Positions 45,386 through 56,950 of a DNA stretch of 64,000 bases are shown piece after piece (within the stretch, counting starts at the first letter, position 1; each line of letters begins with the position of its first letter). Origin of the DNA: Zygaena filipendulae (lineage: Eukaryota > Arthropoda > Insecta > Lepidoptera > Zygaenidae); contig OU015672.1 in NCBI GenBank assembly GCA_907165275.2, forward strand, positions 8,859,501-8,923,500, given 5' to 3'. A program made the position numbers and the translations under genes. The notes under the pieces were generated by a model. That model saw only the letters and a list, made by a program, of their open reading frames with translations. It did no database searches and was not told the DNA's origin.

Positions 45386-48300
45386 TCACAGACTAGTACA
45401 GATAGTTTCTTTGCTACACCGTTCCGTGGTCCCCACGTCCGCCCCCTGTCCCCCCGCGCCGCCCCCGCTCTCGCCGTAGATGTCGGCCGGCTCCTTGCCG
45501 CGCGTCTCGGGCACGCACGCGATGGCGAAGGCGGTGTAGGCGGCCGTCAGCGCCGCCGACAGCGCCAGCGCCGCCGCCAGCCGCCCCGCACCGCCCGCCG
45601 CCCCCGCCGCGCCCCCGCCGGCGCCCGCGCCGCCCGCGCTGCTCCCCGCGCCGCCCGCCGCACCCCCGCCGCCGCCCGCCAGCGCGCCGAACGCGAGCAC
45701 CTCGAGCGCGTTGGCCGCGCAGCTCGCCGCCGACACCAGCATCACGGCGCACCCGCGATACTGCACGGAACCCCGGGGAGACATTTGGAAACATAGCGTA
45801 TTTTGATTTGATTAATCGAGCTGTTCTCAATGGTTTTACCGACGTCAATTCCGAAATTCTCGTGGGAATTCCGGAATAAAAGAACCCTATGTCCTATTCC
45901 AGACTGGAATTTATCTGCCGAATTCCATCCAATACTGTTCAGCCGTTCTGACGTCATCGAATAACAAACATCCATCCATCCATCCGAATTCCAAACTATG
46001 TAAATTGTCTGAACTAACCGTTCGCAGTCATACCCATGGCGAGCACGTAATACGTATGGTACGTATGGTGTACCTGGTAGGTGAACATGTCGGCGAGCAA
46101 CGCGTACGGCACCGGCTGCAGCCCGGCCGAGTCCGCCGCCACCGCGCCCGCCAGCGCCAGCGGCAGCAGCGCGCCGCCCCCGCCCCCGCCCCCGGCCCCG
46201 CCCCAGCGCGCCGCGCCCGCGCCCAGCGCCAGGCACAGGCTGGTCGCCGCTGCCGTGCACACCAACAGCGGCTAGCCACACACAACACGCCCGAATGAAG
46301 ACCGCCTGAACCCTTACTCACTATTACCGACAACATTCGTCGCCGTTATCTTAACGCGATTCAAGTTCGTCCTCACCCGGCGGCCGACCCTCTCGACGAG
46401 GTACAGCGCCAGCGCGGAGGCCGCCAGCTGCGCGGCCCCCAGCAGCACGGCGCGGCGCGCGGGCGTCGCCCCCGCCGCCCCCGGCGCCCCCGCCAGCACG
46501 AACACCCGCTCGGCGAACTGCAGCAGCGCGAACACGCCGCACGCCTCCTGCCCCACGACCGCCACCGCCGCGACCGCGAACGCGCGCCGCCGCCGCCGGT
46601 CGCTCACTGCACCAGCCGCCACCACGGCACCAAACATTTGTTCTCGAACACATTTTATTTTATTAAGCACCGGTCGTTCCCGGAAATTTCATCCGAGTGA
46701 ATTTCGGAATCCACTATAGCATCCCAATTAAAATCATCTATATTATTAGTATTTTTACTATAAAGTTGACGCCGTATATATCGACTTTTTTAAAGGTTTT
46801 GACAAAATCAATCATGCTGCGTTGCTTTCTAAATTAATCAAGGTCGGTATTCATGGTGACCTGCTCCTCAGATGGATAAAATCTTACATCGCCAAAAAAG
46901 CCGGGCGATGTGTCTAAAGGGAAACTTCTTGAATTCTTTCCATTCCATCCGGCGCTCCGCAAGGCTCTCATCTAGAACCATTTCTTTTTAGTCTATACGT
47001 AATAAATGATACTAATGTATGAATGATATAGTATATTTCATTATAAGTGCGGAAAGGCTGTCATTGCAAAGAGTTCCGACATATGTCTACCCGAGCCGAG
47101 GCGCAGCCGAAGGTGAGGGTTGACAGTCGGAACTCTTTGCAATGACGGTTCCGCACGTGTACTGAACAACTATTTTTAATACAGTTGCGAAAAAATTAAG
47201 CAATTTAATAAAATATCAAAAACACAATAAACTCAACTAAGTTCCAACTGTGATCAAGAGATGGCGCTAGTCGTATTACTTACGTTTCGCAATGCAAAAA
47301 GTGTGTCAAAGTCGTGTCGCCATTTTTGACAGTTGGCAAAGAGAACGCACGAGTTCGGGAAAGGTAAACAAAAAGCTCGAGTATGTAATAGCCCACATCC
47401 CGAACGCTAAACGTCCCTGCAATACGCCACTTTTTGAGCAACTGTATTAAAAAAGTTTTTTCAGTATAGGTAACCACTCACGCATGTCCTTGATCAGTTT
47501 AAAGGGCGACTGCACCGGCTCGTCGGGCAGCGGCAGCTCGTCCTGCGCTGCGTCCCCCCCGCCCCCCGGCGCGGCCCCGCCCTCGCCCTTGCCCCCGCGC
47601 GCCCCGCACCACCCGCGGCGCCCGCGCAGCCAGCCCAGCGACGCCTGCGCCTCCTGCACGCACCAACAAAACAAAATTACCATCTAACCTAACCTAACTT
47701 TAACTCGATGGAGAGTAGGTAACGCTTACAACTAAGGTAGAGAAAGACTGGCTTGTAAAGGTAGAGGGAAAATTTTGATTTCTAGTGCCTTTAGGCTAAC
47801 TTCTTCAATGATTAGCTCAGAGTTCAGATGAAAATCAGCGCTATGGCTCCGTGCCAAACAACATGCTGAGCTGGGCATCTTTTTGGTGAGTATATAATAA
47901 GTTTTAGAGTTATTTAGTAGTTTTACGTTTTTGTTGTAGAATAGAATAGAATAGAATAGAATAGAATACACTTTATTGTACACCAAAATAATTAATTTTA
48001 CAGTGTGTTTACAGAAACTTATAACTAAAGGCATACAAAAGGCGGTCTTTATTTTTATTTTGTGAGTTTTATATGCCAAAAAAGGTTATTTCTTTCTTTT
48101 CACTTTCTTTCTTTGATATGCGTAGTGTAGTGTTACCTCGTACCGGCCCGTGGCGGCGAGGTAGGCGGGCGACTCGGGCACGAACAGGCACACCGCGCAG
48201 TGCGCCAGCGACAGGCCCAGGCACAGCCACAGCACGGTCCTGCCCGCACATGCACAGGCACACACACCGCGCGGTGAGGGAGGATACAACGCACCGACAG

Positions 48301-51300
48301 TGGGGAGGTCATACTTTATTGGTGGGATGAACTCAGTTGTGGATTTGGTGATTTGACATTTCATTTCCTTACAATGAAGAGATTTCACATAACATTCAAA
48401 TAGAAAAAAGGTTCAGTTAACCCAAACCCTGATCGAGGTGCTGCCTCACACTCAACTTGGAAAGCTCTAATCTATTTCTAAGGATTGATTAGGTTCTTAG
48501 TACTAAGTTGAACCGACTGTCAGTAGAACTGACAACAAACTCTGCAGGGTTGTTTTCGCGTAGCTCCCCCTTTTAAATGGCATGTGGTTACAGAGCATGG
48601 TGACGTGTCCCGTCCCCTCACCTGTGCGGCACGGCGTGGTCCGCGGCCAGGTACATGAGCAGGAAGCCGAGGTTATGCGCCAGCACCAGCGCCGACACCG
48701 CCGCGCCACGCACGCGCCGTTCGCACATCTGAAAAGTGATAATTAGTAACAAGTGACAGCTGACAATTGACAAGTGACAACACTATACAATCAGCTGCAG
48801 CCAGAGAACAGATTTAAGGGTTGAAGAAGAAGAAAAACAGGTATAAGGGACAACAACTCTTTAGTCAGGAAAAATTTAAAGCCAGTGTTTCTGACTGATA
48901 TTCGCACACAATTCACGCACAGGAACGTAACGGAATGTATTAAACGCTGTCGTTTCAAACGAACAAACGACTCGTTTGGTTACTGACATAGCGAGGCCAC
49001 CTACGAAATTGTGTGTGGAATACTCAGACGAAGTATTTTATTTCGTCTGAGGTGGAATATTCAAGAAAAAACATACTTGGGCTTTCCACTTTAATTACCA
49101 GTATTGGGAACTATCTTATTATCGTTACCCTGTAGAATACTAATAAACGTATCGTCAGTCTCGTGGTCACGAAGTACTGGACTTTTGACCAAACAACTTT
49201 TCGTGACCACGTGACAGAACGATTGATGCCTTAGTTTACTGGTAACGGGGCAGCTCGTAACTGAAAAGCGCCGTGTCGTGACCCTGTGGAATGTACTTGC
49301 GCGTCGCGCGTGAGTCGCTCTGGGGCCGACGTACCTCCCTGGCCAGCAGCGGCGCCACGGCCCAGGCGCCGGCGCCGCCCAGCCCCGCGCAGGCGCGGCC
49401 CCCCACCACCCACCAGCCGCCGCCTACCAGCTTCAGCGACCAGCACGCCTGCTCACAGAAAACACAGCTCACATACGTCATCAGGAAACCTGAGTGTCAT
49501 TATGTTGTAAACTATAGCTTTTCCCTGCGGTTTCACCCGCGTTAATTTCAAGGTTCAAGAGGAGATAAAAGTATGTCCTATTATTATTTCAATTCTCTTC
49601 AGCCATCCATCCATCCTTTCACATTTGGCTGCGTTCCGAAACAGCTCACTCGTGTGACCCACCCTAGTCGTTCCGAAATTCACGTGGGTGCCCGGCGCGG
49701 CGGCGCGGCGTGCCCTCAAGTGAGATGTTCGGAAACATGTAATGGTACACACGGGTGTGCCACCAAACCACCCGGGGAAATAGTATACGATCACAGTCAA
49801 TATTCCGGATGATCCGTCTCACCGAGCGCGCGATAGCTACAAAAACATCGTTCGGACTTCGGAACATCACCACTTCTATTCCACCGAAACCACGAGATCT
49901 TACAGAGTGTAGTTTTGGAACGCAGCCTATATTATGGATAGGTGGGTCTGGGACCTGGGTTCCGACTACCGACCACGAAGGCGAGGCTGGTGGCCAGCAG
50001 CGCGGGCCGGCGGCCGGCGGCGAGCGCCCGCGCGCACAGCGGCACCGCCGCCAGCTGCGCCGCGAACGTCGTGGCCGCCGCCCCCACCAGCGCGCCGCCC
50101 CCGCCCTCGCCCTCGCCGCCGCCCTCGCCACCGCCCTCCCCGCTGGCCAGCGACACCCAGCCCATCGCCAGCCCGAACGACACCGTCGGCACGTTGACTG
50201 GTGACAAGTGACAACACAATATCAACATAGACAAAGTTTGTTCCTGGTAGGTACAAAAGCAGGAACGCGGTCCTTTTGCGCCGGACGCGACCGGGGGCGC
50301 AGTATCCAGGCCAGTCCAGGCCTCGACAGGCGACAAACCTTATTAGAGTAATGGCTAATAATATGTACCGAGTAGGTACCTACATCATATTATTATGCGC
50401 ATAAAATTATAATAATCAATACATAATCGTTATTTGATATAATATTGTACAGATAATTAACAAAATAAACATAATAATATGTAAAATGGTAAGACCATAA
50501 AAAGCATTTAAATAATATTTACGTATGTCATTGTTTCTCATAGTTTATAGAGTAATAAACGATGAGAAACCTGTGTGTGTGTGTACCTTGTAGTTAGTAG
50601 GTACCTATGATGAGTTATTCGCCTTACAGCTATTGTGAGGTAACAGCAACCGTTGTTTGGCACTTTGTGTCGTCACAGTCGGCTCACAAAACCGAGGACA
50701 GCAGCTAGTTAATTTCAGGATAAAAGTAGCGTATGTCCGTCTGCGTCTCCATATCCCTGACTACGTGTAAGAAAAATTTAAAGAAAGAAAAGAAAAAGTT
50801 CCATGATGATCGGTTCACCTGTTATGGCGTGAACGCGTACGAAAAAAAATCAATAATTATCGATATATCGATAATGACGATTCAACTTATTTATATAAGA
50901 TAATATTGAATGAACGAGCGTCAGAAGGACCTAAAGAAAGATGTATTCCTACCTACCTTTATAAAAATGAATCTTGCTAAAACTCGAAAATGGCTGGACC
51001 GATTTGGCTAAGTTATTCTTTTTTTTTTTTTGTTGGATTTGTTATTGTAAGGTTTTTATTTTATTTTACTTTATTCGGAAAATCAACTGCTACATAAATT
51101 ATTTTATGAAAGAAATTTAGAGTTTCTGCGGGAATTCCGAAACTCACGAGGGCTAAATCGCGGGGCACAGCTAGTCTAAACATCGATATGTGACATTTCA
51201 CAGGTTTTTGGTAATATCATTCCAGAATAGCGCTATCGGAATCTAACATGCTTTCCGATTGTCACTTGCTTGCTTGTTTCCTTATATTATGACTGAGCTG

Positions 51301-52072
51301 TGAGTTGTCAGTGCTCAGTACTGAGGGAACTCCACAGGTCATTGACAGTGGCGACACTTGGCGTGTATTGGCGCAGCACTCGACCGACACTCGGCCTCGC
51401 GGGCAAACAAACATAATATTATATTGTGCGCATCACATTAGTGACCAGCGCAGCGAGACTGTACAGCCGCACACCCTGCACGGGTGGTCGGTTGGGTAGA
51501 GTTTATGAACGAGTCGACCGTGCTAAGCCTGCACTCTGCAGCCACAACAACAGCAGCTGATATTTGTACACAGTCATATTAAATTATGCGTTCTCTGCGC
51601 GTTGTAAATAAAACAAAAAATTTATGGAGAAATATTTTTTACACTTGCACTAACATGTAGGTACTAGGGACGTAATATGTTCCAAATCAATATACAATGT
51701 TATCTACATCAAGTATTGCTTAAAGAAGTCTAGAAATTCGCGAGGTTGAAACTAGGGTCTGTGGCTAATCCGTGATTTGTTTGTTTGTATATTTGTTACG
51801 CTTTCACGCCTTACCTAACTTCTGAACCAATCATCATGAAATTTTACTTTTTATCTCAGAATTTCGACGGGAAGTCCGAAATCTGGGAACAGCTAGTTTA
51901 AAGTATTTTCAATCAGAAACGCTTAGTACGCACTTCCAGAGAAACAGTAAGTAGGCACAGATATAGGAACACAGCCGGCGTCCAACGCTCACTCACTTAT
52001 AATAACCATCAGCAGCTGGTTGCAGTAGCCGCGGAGCCGCACCAGCCTCTGCTCGCCTGGTAGCACGGTCAT
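45386..52072 (-). CDS. Sugar transporter family protein (MFS/SLC2, facilitated trehalose transporter Tret1-like)
   Basis: Predicted twelve-helix membrane transporter. Exons on the minus strand: 51997-52072, about 49974-50197, 49335-49448, 48622-48728, 48137-48239, 47482-47653, 46377-46606, 46074-46271, 45386-45760; the join is 1599 nt, 532 aa. Start ATG at 52072 is the only in-frame Met after an upstream stop. Family hallmarks are AGRRPALL (86-93, loop 2-3), a CERRVRG motif after helix 4, PESP (195-198), a charged cytosolic loop in exon 6, VERVGRR ending exon 7, QPVPYALLADMF in exon 8 (compare GPLPW..GE.F) and PETRGK (492-497) after helix 12. Oddities: a Gly/Glu run (45-60) between helices 1 and 2, a long Gly/Ala/Ser run (437-467) in exon 9, and GQEACGVFALLQ where sugar carriers have a QQ.SG.N motif. 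The exon 2 end needs an unusual GTCGGT donor to keep frame. Substrate is unproven; Tret1-like is the nearest group by eye. Confidence 0.88.
45830..45986 (-). mobile_element. Helitron-like element in transporter intron 8
   Basis: GGTTTTACCGACGTCAATTC, GGGAATTCCGGAATAAAAG, CATCCATCCATCCATCC. It takes up half of the 312-bp intron. Confidence 0.7.
46765..47010 (+). pseudogene. Non-LTR retrotransposon reverse transcriptase fossil in transporter intron 6
   Basis: Plus-strand frame reads VDAVYIDFFKGFDKINH, then LLSKLIKVGIHGDLL and, after a break, SGAPQGSHLEPFLFS. These are the D-containing A block and the SGxPQGS block of Jockey/CR1-like reverse transcriptases. Broken by stop and frame shift, with no flanking domains. 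Antisense to the transporter. Confidence 0.8.
47048..47155. repeat. Hairpin, about 30-bp arms, in transporter intron 6
   Basis: GTCATTGCAAAGAGTTCCGA on the left mirrors TCGGAACTCTTTGCAATGAC on the right. The loop has GCCGAGGCGCAGCCGAAGG. Confidence 0.8.
47825..48040 (-). mobile_element. Small retroposon parts with (TTCTA)n tail in transporter intron 5
   Basis: On the minus strand TGGTGTACAATAAAGTG leads into a TTCTA tail at 47937-47968. To its left lies a GATGAAAATCAGCGCTATGG block of the same superfamily. Confidence 0.6.
49513..49583 (-). mobile_element. Helitron-like fragment in transporter intron 2
   Basis: TTTCCCTGCGGTTTCACCCG and GGAGATAAAAGTATGTCC. Confidence 0.55.
50703..50840 (-). 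mobile_element. Helitron-like element in transporter intron 1
   Basis: CTAGTTAATTTCAGGATAAA start on this side, CCATGATGATCGGTTCACC body. An A/G-rich insert (AGAAAGAAAAGAAAAAG) splits it. Confidence 0.6.
50952..51174 (+). mobile_element. Helitron-like element in transporter intron 1
   Basis: TTTATAAAAATGAATCTTGC start, GGCTGGACCGATTTGGC, GGGGCACAGCTAG end then T; carries a long T run. Confidence 0.7.
51773..51896 (+). mobile_element. Helitron-like element in transporter intron 1, internally deleted
   Basis: TTTGTTACGCTTTCACGCC then ATCATCATGAAATTTTAC, jumps to TTTTTATCTCAGAATTTCG; ends GGAACAGCTAG then T. Confidence 0.65.
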
Positions 52073-53287
52073 GGCGCCTGCTGCCGCTGCCTCCACCTCT
52101 ATCAGCCTCCAGCCAACTACCAGCGTTTCAGGAGTCCAACTGTGAACAACTCCTACTGCTCACAGAAACGATGATAGTTTCTTGGCCTATCCAATCCAGA
52201 GATGCAAAGTCTCGAAGAGTTCTCGATACCACTGACGAAAATAAAGAAAGCTTCTTGACCTATCCAGAGATGCAGAGCGAGACTTCTCGATCACTGAAAA
52301 TTGTCACAAATCTGTCGCGAGGTACCAGGGCGTTCGAGATACAAGGAGGTGTCCGCGGCTCCGAGCGGTGGAGGAGTACTGGCGCGTGGAGGCCCCGCGC
52401 CGCGATATAAACATCGCCGACGCTGCCTCTGCCTCAATATAAGTACTATACTATACTATACTCTAGTACCGCGTGGTGACATGGAAGGTCGCCGGCTCGC
52501 CGCCTTCATCCCATCCAACCCTTAACTCCTTCACTACGCTTTATAAATGAAGATATGATGTTCCCGCGGTTTCAGCCACGTAATTTCGGATTTTCCGCGG
52601 ATTTATCCGTAGCTTGATACAGGAAATAGGAGGAATCACGGAGCATCCCTCATCCCAGGTGAGTCCGGTCACCGGCACCGGTGCTGTGTGACGCCATCGC
52701 TACCAGGGTTGCATAATAACACTACGAATCCAACGAGATGCGAGATCGACTTACGCGTAAACTGTGACGAACTTTGGTGTCCTAGATATTTTGATAAGAT
52801 TTCTGCCATTTTTCTAAAGTTCTCGACAGAAAAATGGCAGAAATTTGTCAAAAAACTAGTAGATACTACCTGTTCCCCGCAGTTTCACCGTTTCATTTTC
52901 ATCGGAAGCTGAATCCGTTTTTAAAGGTTTTATTTTTCTTTCAGCAGGTACTTGGTAGGTCTGTATTAAATCTTCTGAAATTGCTTTTCTCGTAGGTAGT
53001 GTTAAATTAATTATAGACGTTGTGATCGGACGCACTTCCGAACACAACGCAAACAGAACAGCGGAAAACGCCTAGTAGTAGTAATGTAGCATGTAGCTAC
53101 CTACGTAAAGTAGACAAACGTCGAAAACATCGCTGAGTTTTATGAAGTACCTGGAAGTACCTACTTAACCTAGCTGAGTACCTACCTACTTACATTGGTA
53201 GACAAATACTCAGTGGAAATGCAAATACTTAAAAAGTTTTGTAGAAGTTTTATGTCCGACACGACAAGTGTACCGATTTTATTTATT

Positions 53288-53485
53288 AGTCCCCTCGTTA
53301 ATTTCGGAGTTCCCGCAGGAATTCCGGGATAAAAAGTACCTACTCTATGAGTTATTCTGATGTTTAAGCTATATTATTTAGGTTATAGTTTATAAAATCC
53401 ATTCAGTAGTTTTGTTGTGTTGAAAGAGTAACAAACATCTATTACCTACACATTCATACATATGTACAATTAACATTAGTAAGGA
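53288..53485 (-). mobile_element. Helitron-like element
   Basis: TTCCCGCAGGAATTCCGGGA, GAAAGAGTAACAAACATC, ACATTAGTAAGGA end; the CTAG end is degraded. Confidence 0.75.
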
Positions 53486-54020
53486 TTCATTTATCTACTA
53501 AATAAGTAGGTATACTGCATGGTTTGTGCAGTGTTAAACAACGCCATCTGTTGACTCATTAAAGATAACTGGTGTTAAAAACTATATGGGACTAGAAAAA
53601 CGGTGCAGCCAGTTGGAGATATTTTTATTCAACACGTCATTATACGTCAAACCTAAACAAAAGGTTTTAATTTTTTAAATAAAATTCTAAATACAAAATC
53701 ATTTCGTAACAACTGATTTGTATAAAATCGGAGAAAATTGCTCATAGTTATTTTGGGCAATGCGACGCGACGCGGACAATCCGATGCTTTGATAAAAATA
53801 TATTAATATTATGTTGTGTGGACTTTCCTCGCGCCGGGGTAAGAACCGGCGCGGCGACGTGCCTGGCGTGCTGATGAGCCGGGCCGGGACCCGCCGACCC
53901 GGGCCGGTGGAAGATATACCTCCTTCCTTACATAACGACTTTATTACATGACCAACAACATTCCGCGCCCAAAAACACAATCCCAAACGCTCCAGATGCC
54001 AAAATATTAGAAACTAACTA

Positions 54021-54183
54021 CTTAGCTATTCCCCGCCGTTTCAACTGCGTTAATTTCGGATATCCCGCGGGAATTCTGGGATAAAAAGTACCTATGCAAA
54101 ATTTCATGATGATCGGTTGCGCCGGTAAGGTGTGAAAGCGTAACAAACAAACAACAAAACAAACAAATAAACTCACTTTCGCA
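54021..54183 (-). mobile_element. Helitron-like element, head-to-head with the next
   Basis: GCTATTCCCCGCCGTTTCAA end, TTCTGGGATAAAAAGTACC, ACAAACAAATAAACTCACTT; stops where the next element starts. Confidence 0.75.
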
Positions 54184-54400
54184 TCCTACTTATAATATTA
54201 TAAACGCGAAAGTTTGTAATTATGTATGGATGGATGGATGGATGTTTGTTACTCTTTCACGCAAGAACTACTGAATGGATTTAAATGAAACTTAAAATAA
54301 TATAGCTTATGTATCAGATTAACACATAGGGTACTTTTTATCCCGGAATTCCCGCGGGAACTCTGAAATTAACGCGGGTGAAACCGCGGTGCACAACTAG
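54184..54400 (+). mobile_element. Helitron-like element, complete (ATGG subfamily)
   Basis: A then TCCTACTTATAATATTATAA and CACAACTAG then T; 217 bp. Very close to 26194-26409. Confidence 0.9.
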
Positions 54401-54955
54401 TTTATACTATTAGTAACGGAAGTAAGGATTAGTACTTATTTGTGGAATACATTACGGCAGCCTCAGACGGCAGCACAGATAATATAATACTATACACGGC
54501 AGTAAGTAATCAATTAATCATAAGTAGGTAGGCAGTAGGCACACAAGTAGGTAGGTACAGGCAGCAGCAGAAATATGTAAACACTTCACAGTCATTGAAT
54601 CTTATAGCACTAACAATAGGGTTCAATTCATACTGACCAAAATTTTTACATGTTTGTGGTGCAGACCGTACATACTTAAGTGACCATTTAAATAGAGTAG
54701 TAGATACCTACCTACTTAAACGATAATGATGCGATTTGTATGCCGGTGCCGTGCGCGCGCATGACGCGGCCGCACAAGGAAGATGGCGCTGCGTTTCGTT
54801 AACATGTCGGGATGGGAATTTACAGATCGCAAACTGTGAGCACAAAACAAAACAATCAACATAGGTAAGCCGCGTACCTACGCATTTGCATACTAAACAG
54901 CAAAATGTAGCAGCCGGGGCCCGGGGCCTGTGCGTTCACTTCAATTATTATTACA

Positions 54956-55085
54956 CTAGCTGTTCCCCGCGGTTTCACCCGCGTTAATTTCCGAGTTCCC
55001 GCGGGAATTCCAAAACAAAAAGTACCTACCCAGTCCTGCTATTTACCTATCCCTGACAACATGCACAAGTGCAAAATTTAATGCA
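54956..55085 (-). mobile_element. Helitron-like element, truncated, 560 bp upstream of Chpf
   Basis: CTAGCTGTTCCCCGCGG end with intact hairpin, TTCCCGCGGGAATTCCAAAA, ends near TGCAAAATTTAATGC. Confidence 0.8.
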
Positions 55086-55642
55086 CTTTTCTCGACACTT
55101 CTAACGTTATATTTAAGATATAATTATATAGAAGAAGAATAATATAGAAAAGAAGAATAATAATTATTTAATAAAATATATTATAGTTATTTTAAAAGAT
55201 AAAAGTCAAAGTCACTACCTACGTATTTATGGCGAAAGGCTAATAATAATTTCGCCAACGTCAAATTTTTATTTGATGGTTGTCAAAGTCGTTAACTTGT
55301 CAAATCTGTCGGTCGTTTGCTAATCTATCGTCAGCTGTCAAACGTCAATGTCCAATGACCAATGTAAGTTGTCACTTGTCAGCCAGCACTCAACTTCAAC
55401 GATCTAGTTAAGCCTATTTAGGTACTAGTGATGTAAACGAACCTAGTCTCTTAATCCATTTGCTGACCTCAATCAGGCTTCTCGCTTTTTAATCGTAACA
55501 GCAAACATAGTACCCGCTGGAAACAGGAAACATCGTCGCTTGCAGCTTCACCGAGAACGTTACGTGACGCGACGGTGACGTGTCGCCCGAAGAGTTGTCG
55601 TTTCCGTCGCTCAGGGCGCAGGCGCAGGCGCGAGGCGGCGCG

Positions 55643-56905
55643 ATGTTGTCGCGCTACGTGGTGTCGCAGGTGAAGCACAACTCGTACTTCCTGCTGGGCG
55701 CGGCGCTGGGCCTGTGGCTGGCGCTGGTGGCCGTGCCGCTCGAGGAGCCCGGCCTGCCCGCGCCGTGCGTCCCGGGGGCGGCGCACCCCGAGCCGCCCGC
55801 CGCCGACGAGTACGAGCCGCACCGCGAGGAGCGCCCCCCGGGGGCGGCGCAGGCGGCGGCGGGGGCGCGCAGCGTGACGCGGCCGCGCTACTACAGCACG
55901 GAGCTGGGCATGCGCGGCGCGCTGCTGGCCGGCGTGCTGGGCGAGGCGCGCGCGCTGGCCGGGCGTGGCGCCGCGCTCAACCGCACGGCGGGGCGGCTGC
56001 AGCCCGCGCTGCGCTTCTTCATCGCGGCGAGCGCGCCCGCGCCCCCCGGCCCGCCCGGCGCCGCGCCCGCTCCCGCCGCGCCCGCCAACGTCGTGGGCTT
56101 CACGGACACGCGTGAGATGCTGCGGCCGTTCCACGCCCTCAAGTACCTCGCCGACAACTACCTGGAGGAGTACGACCACTTCTTCCTGGTGCCGGACACC
56201 ACGTACGTGAACGCGCGCCGCCTCTCCGAGCTGGTGGGGCGGCTGAGCGTGTCGCAGGACGTCTACATGGGCACGCCGGCCGACGACGAGAGCCACTACT
56301 GTTCCCTTGGTATGTGACCCTTTGGTATCGTTACTGATATATTTATGTTATTAATTTGTAATTTCAAAGCATGGTAATTGTTTCAGAGAGTGGCATATTG
56401 ATATCGAACTCGGTGCTGCGAGCCGTCCACACAGAACTAGACTGGTGCGTGAGAAATTCTTACTCGCCTCATCATCATGAGAACCTTGGTCGTTGTATTT
56501 TGCATGCAGCACATTTGTCCTGCATGTCGGGCCTGCAGGTACTGATTACAATATCTTGATTTTTATAAATCTACCTAATGATATTATATTACAATTTGCT
56601 GTTCCCTGCGGTTTCCTTGGGGAATTCTGAGTTACAACATAGCCTATGTCACTCAAGGTTAATGTAGCATTGTAACGGTGAAAGAATCAGTAGATCCAGA
56701 GATTACCCCTACAATCTCACAAACTCTAACTATATCCCAACTTGTGTCTGTTTTTTCTCCAATAAATAAATAAATAACTCACAAACTTTACCTGTTTATA
56801 ATATTAGGAAGGCAATATATATAAAAAATGTGATATATACCCATTTTGTAAGTATTTTTAACCGACTTCCAAAAAGGAGGAGGTTCTATGTTCGATTGTA
56901 TGTAT

Positions 56906-56950
<45 letters not shown>

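Larger units (their letters stand above)
52073..55642. other. Divergent intergenic region between the transporter and Chpf
   Basis: Holds a CpG-rich patch at 52320-52425 that could be the transporter promoter, a Helitron scrap at 52560-52600, the listed Helitron-like copies, and a GC patch at 53825-53910. The last 200 bases before the Chpf ATG are GC-rich and include ACGTTACGTGACGCGACGG. Confidence 0.4.

Noticed and set aside
45414..45848. Long Arg/Gly-rich open frames overlapping the transporter's last exons
   Set aside because: Shifted-frame readings of the true exon 9, whose own frame carries PETRGK and joins exon 8 in phase.
55580..55642. In-frame N-terminal extension of Chpf
   Set aside because: It begins with GTG, not ATG; the membrane anchor layout is right from ATG 55643.
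55469..56296. 275-codon open frame on the minus strand
   Set aside because: Antisense shadow of Chpf exon 1; GC-rich coding DNA lacks stops in most frames. Arg/His-rich translation has no family features.
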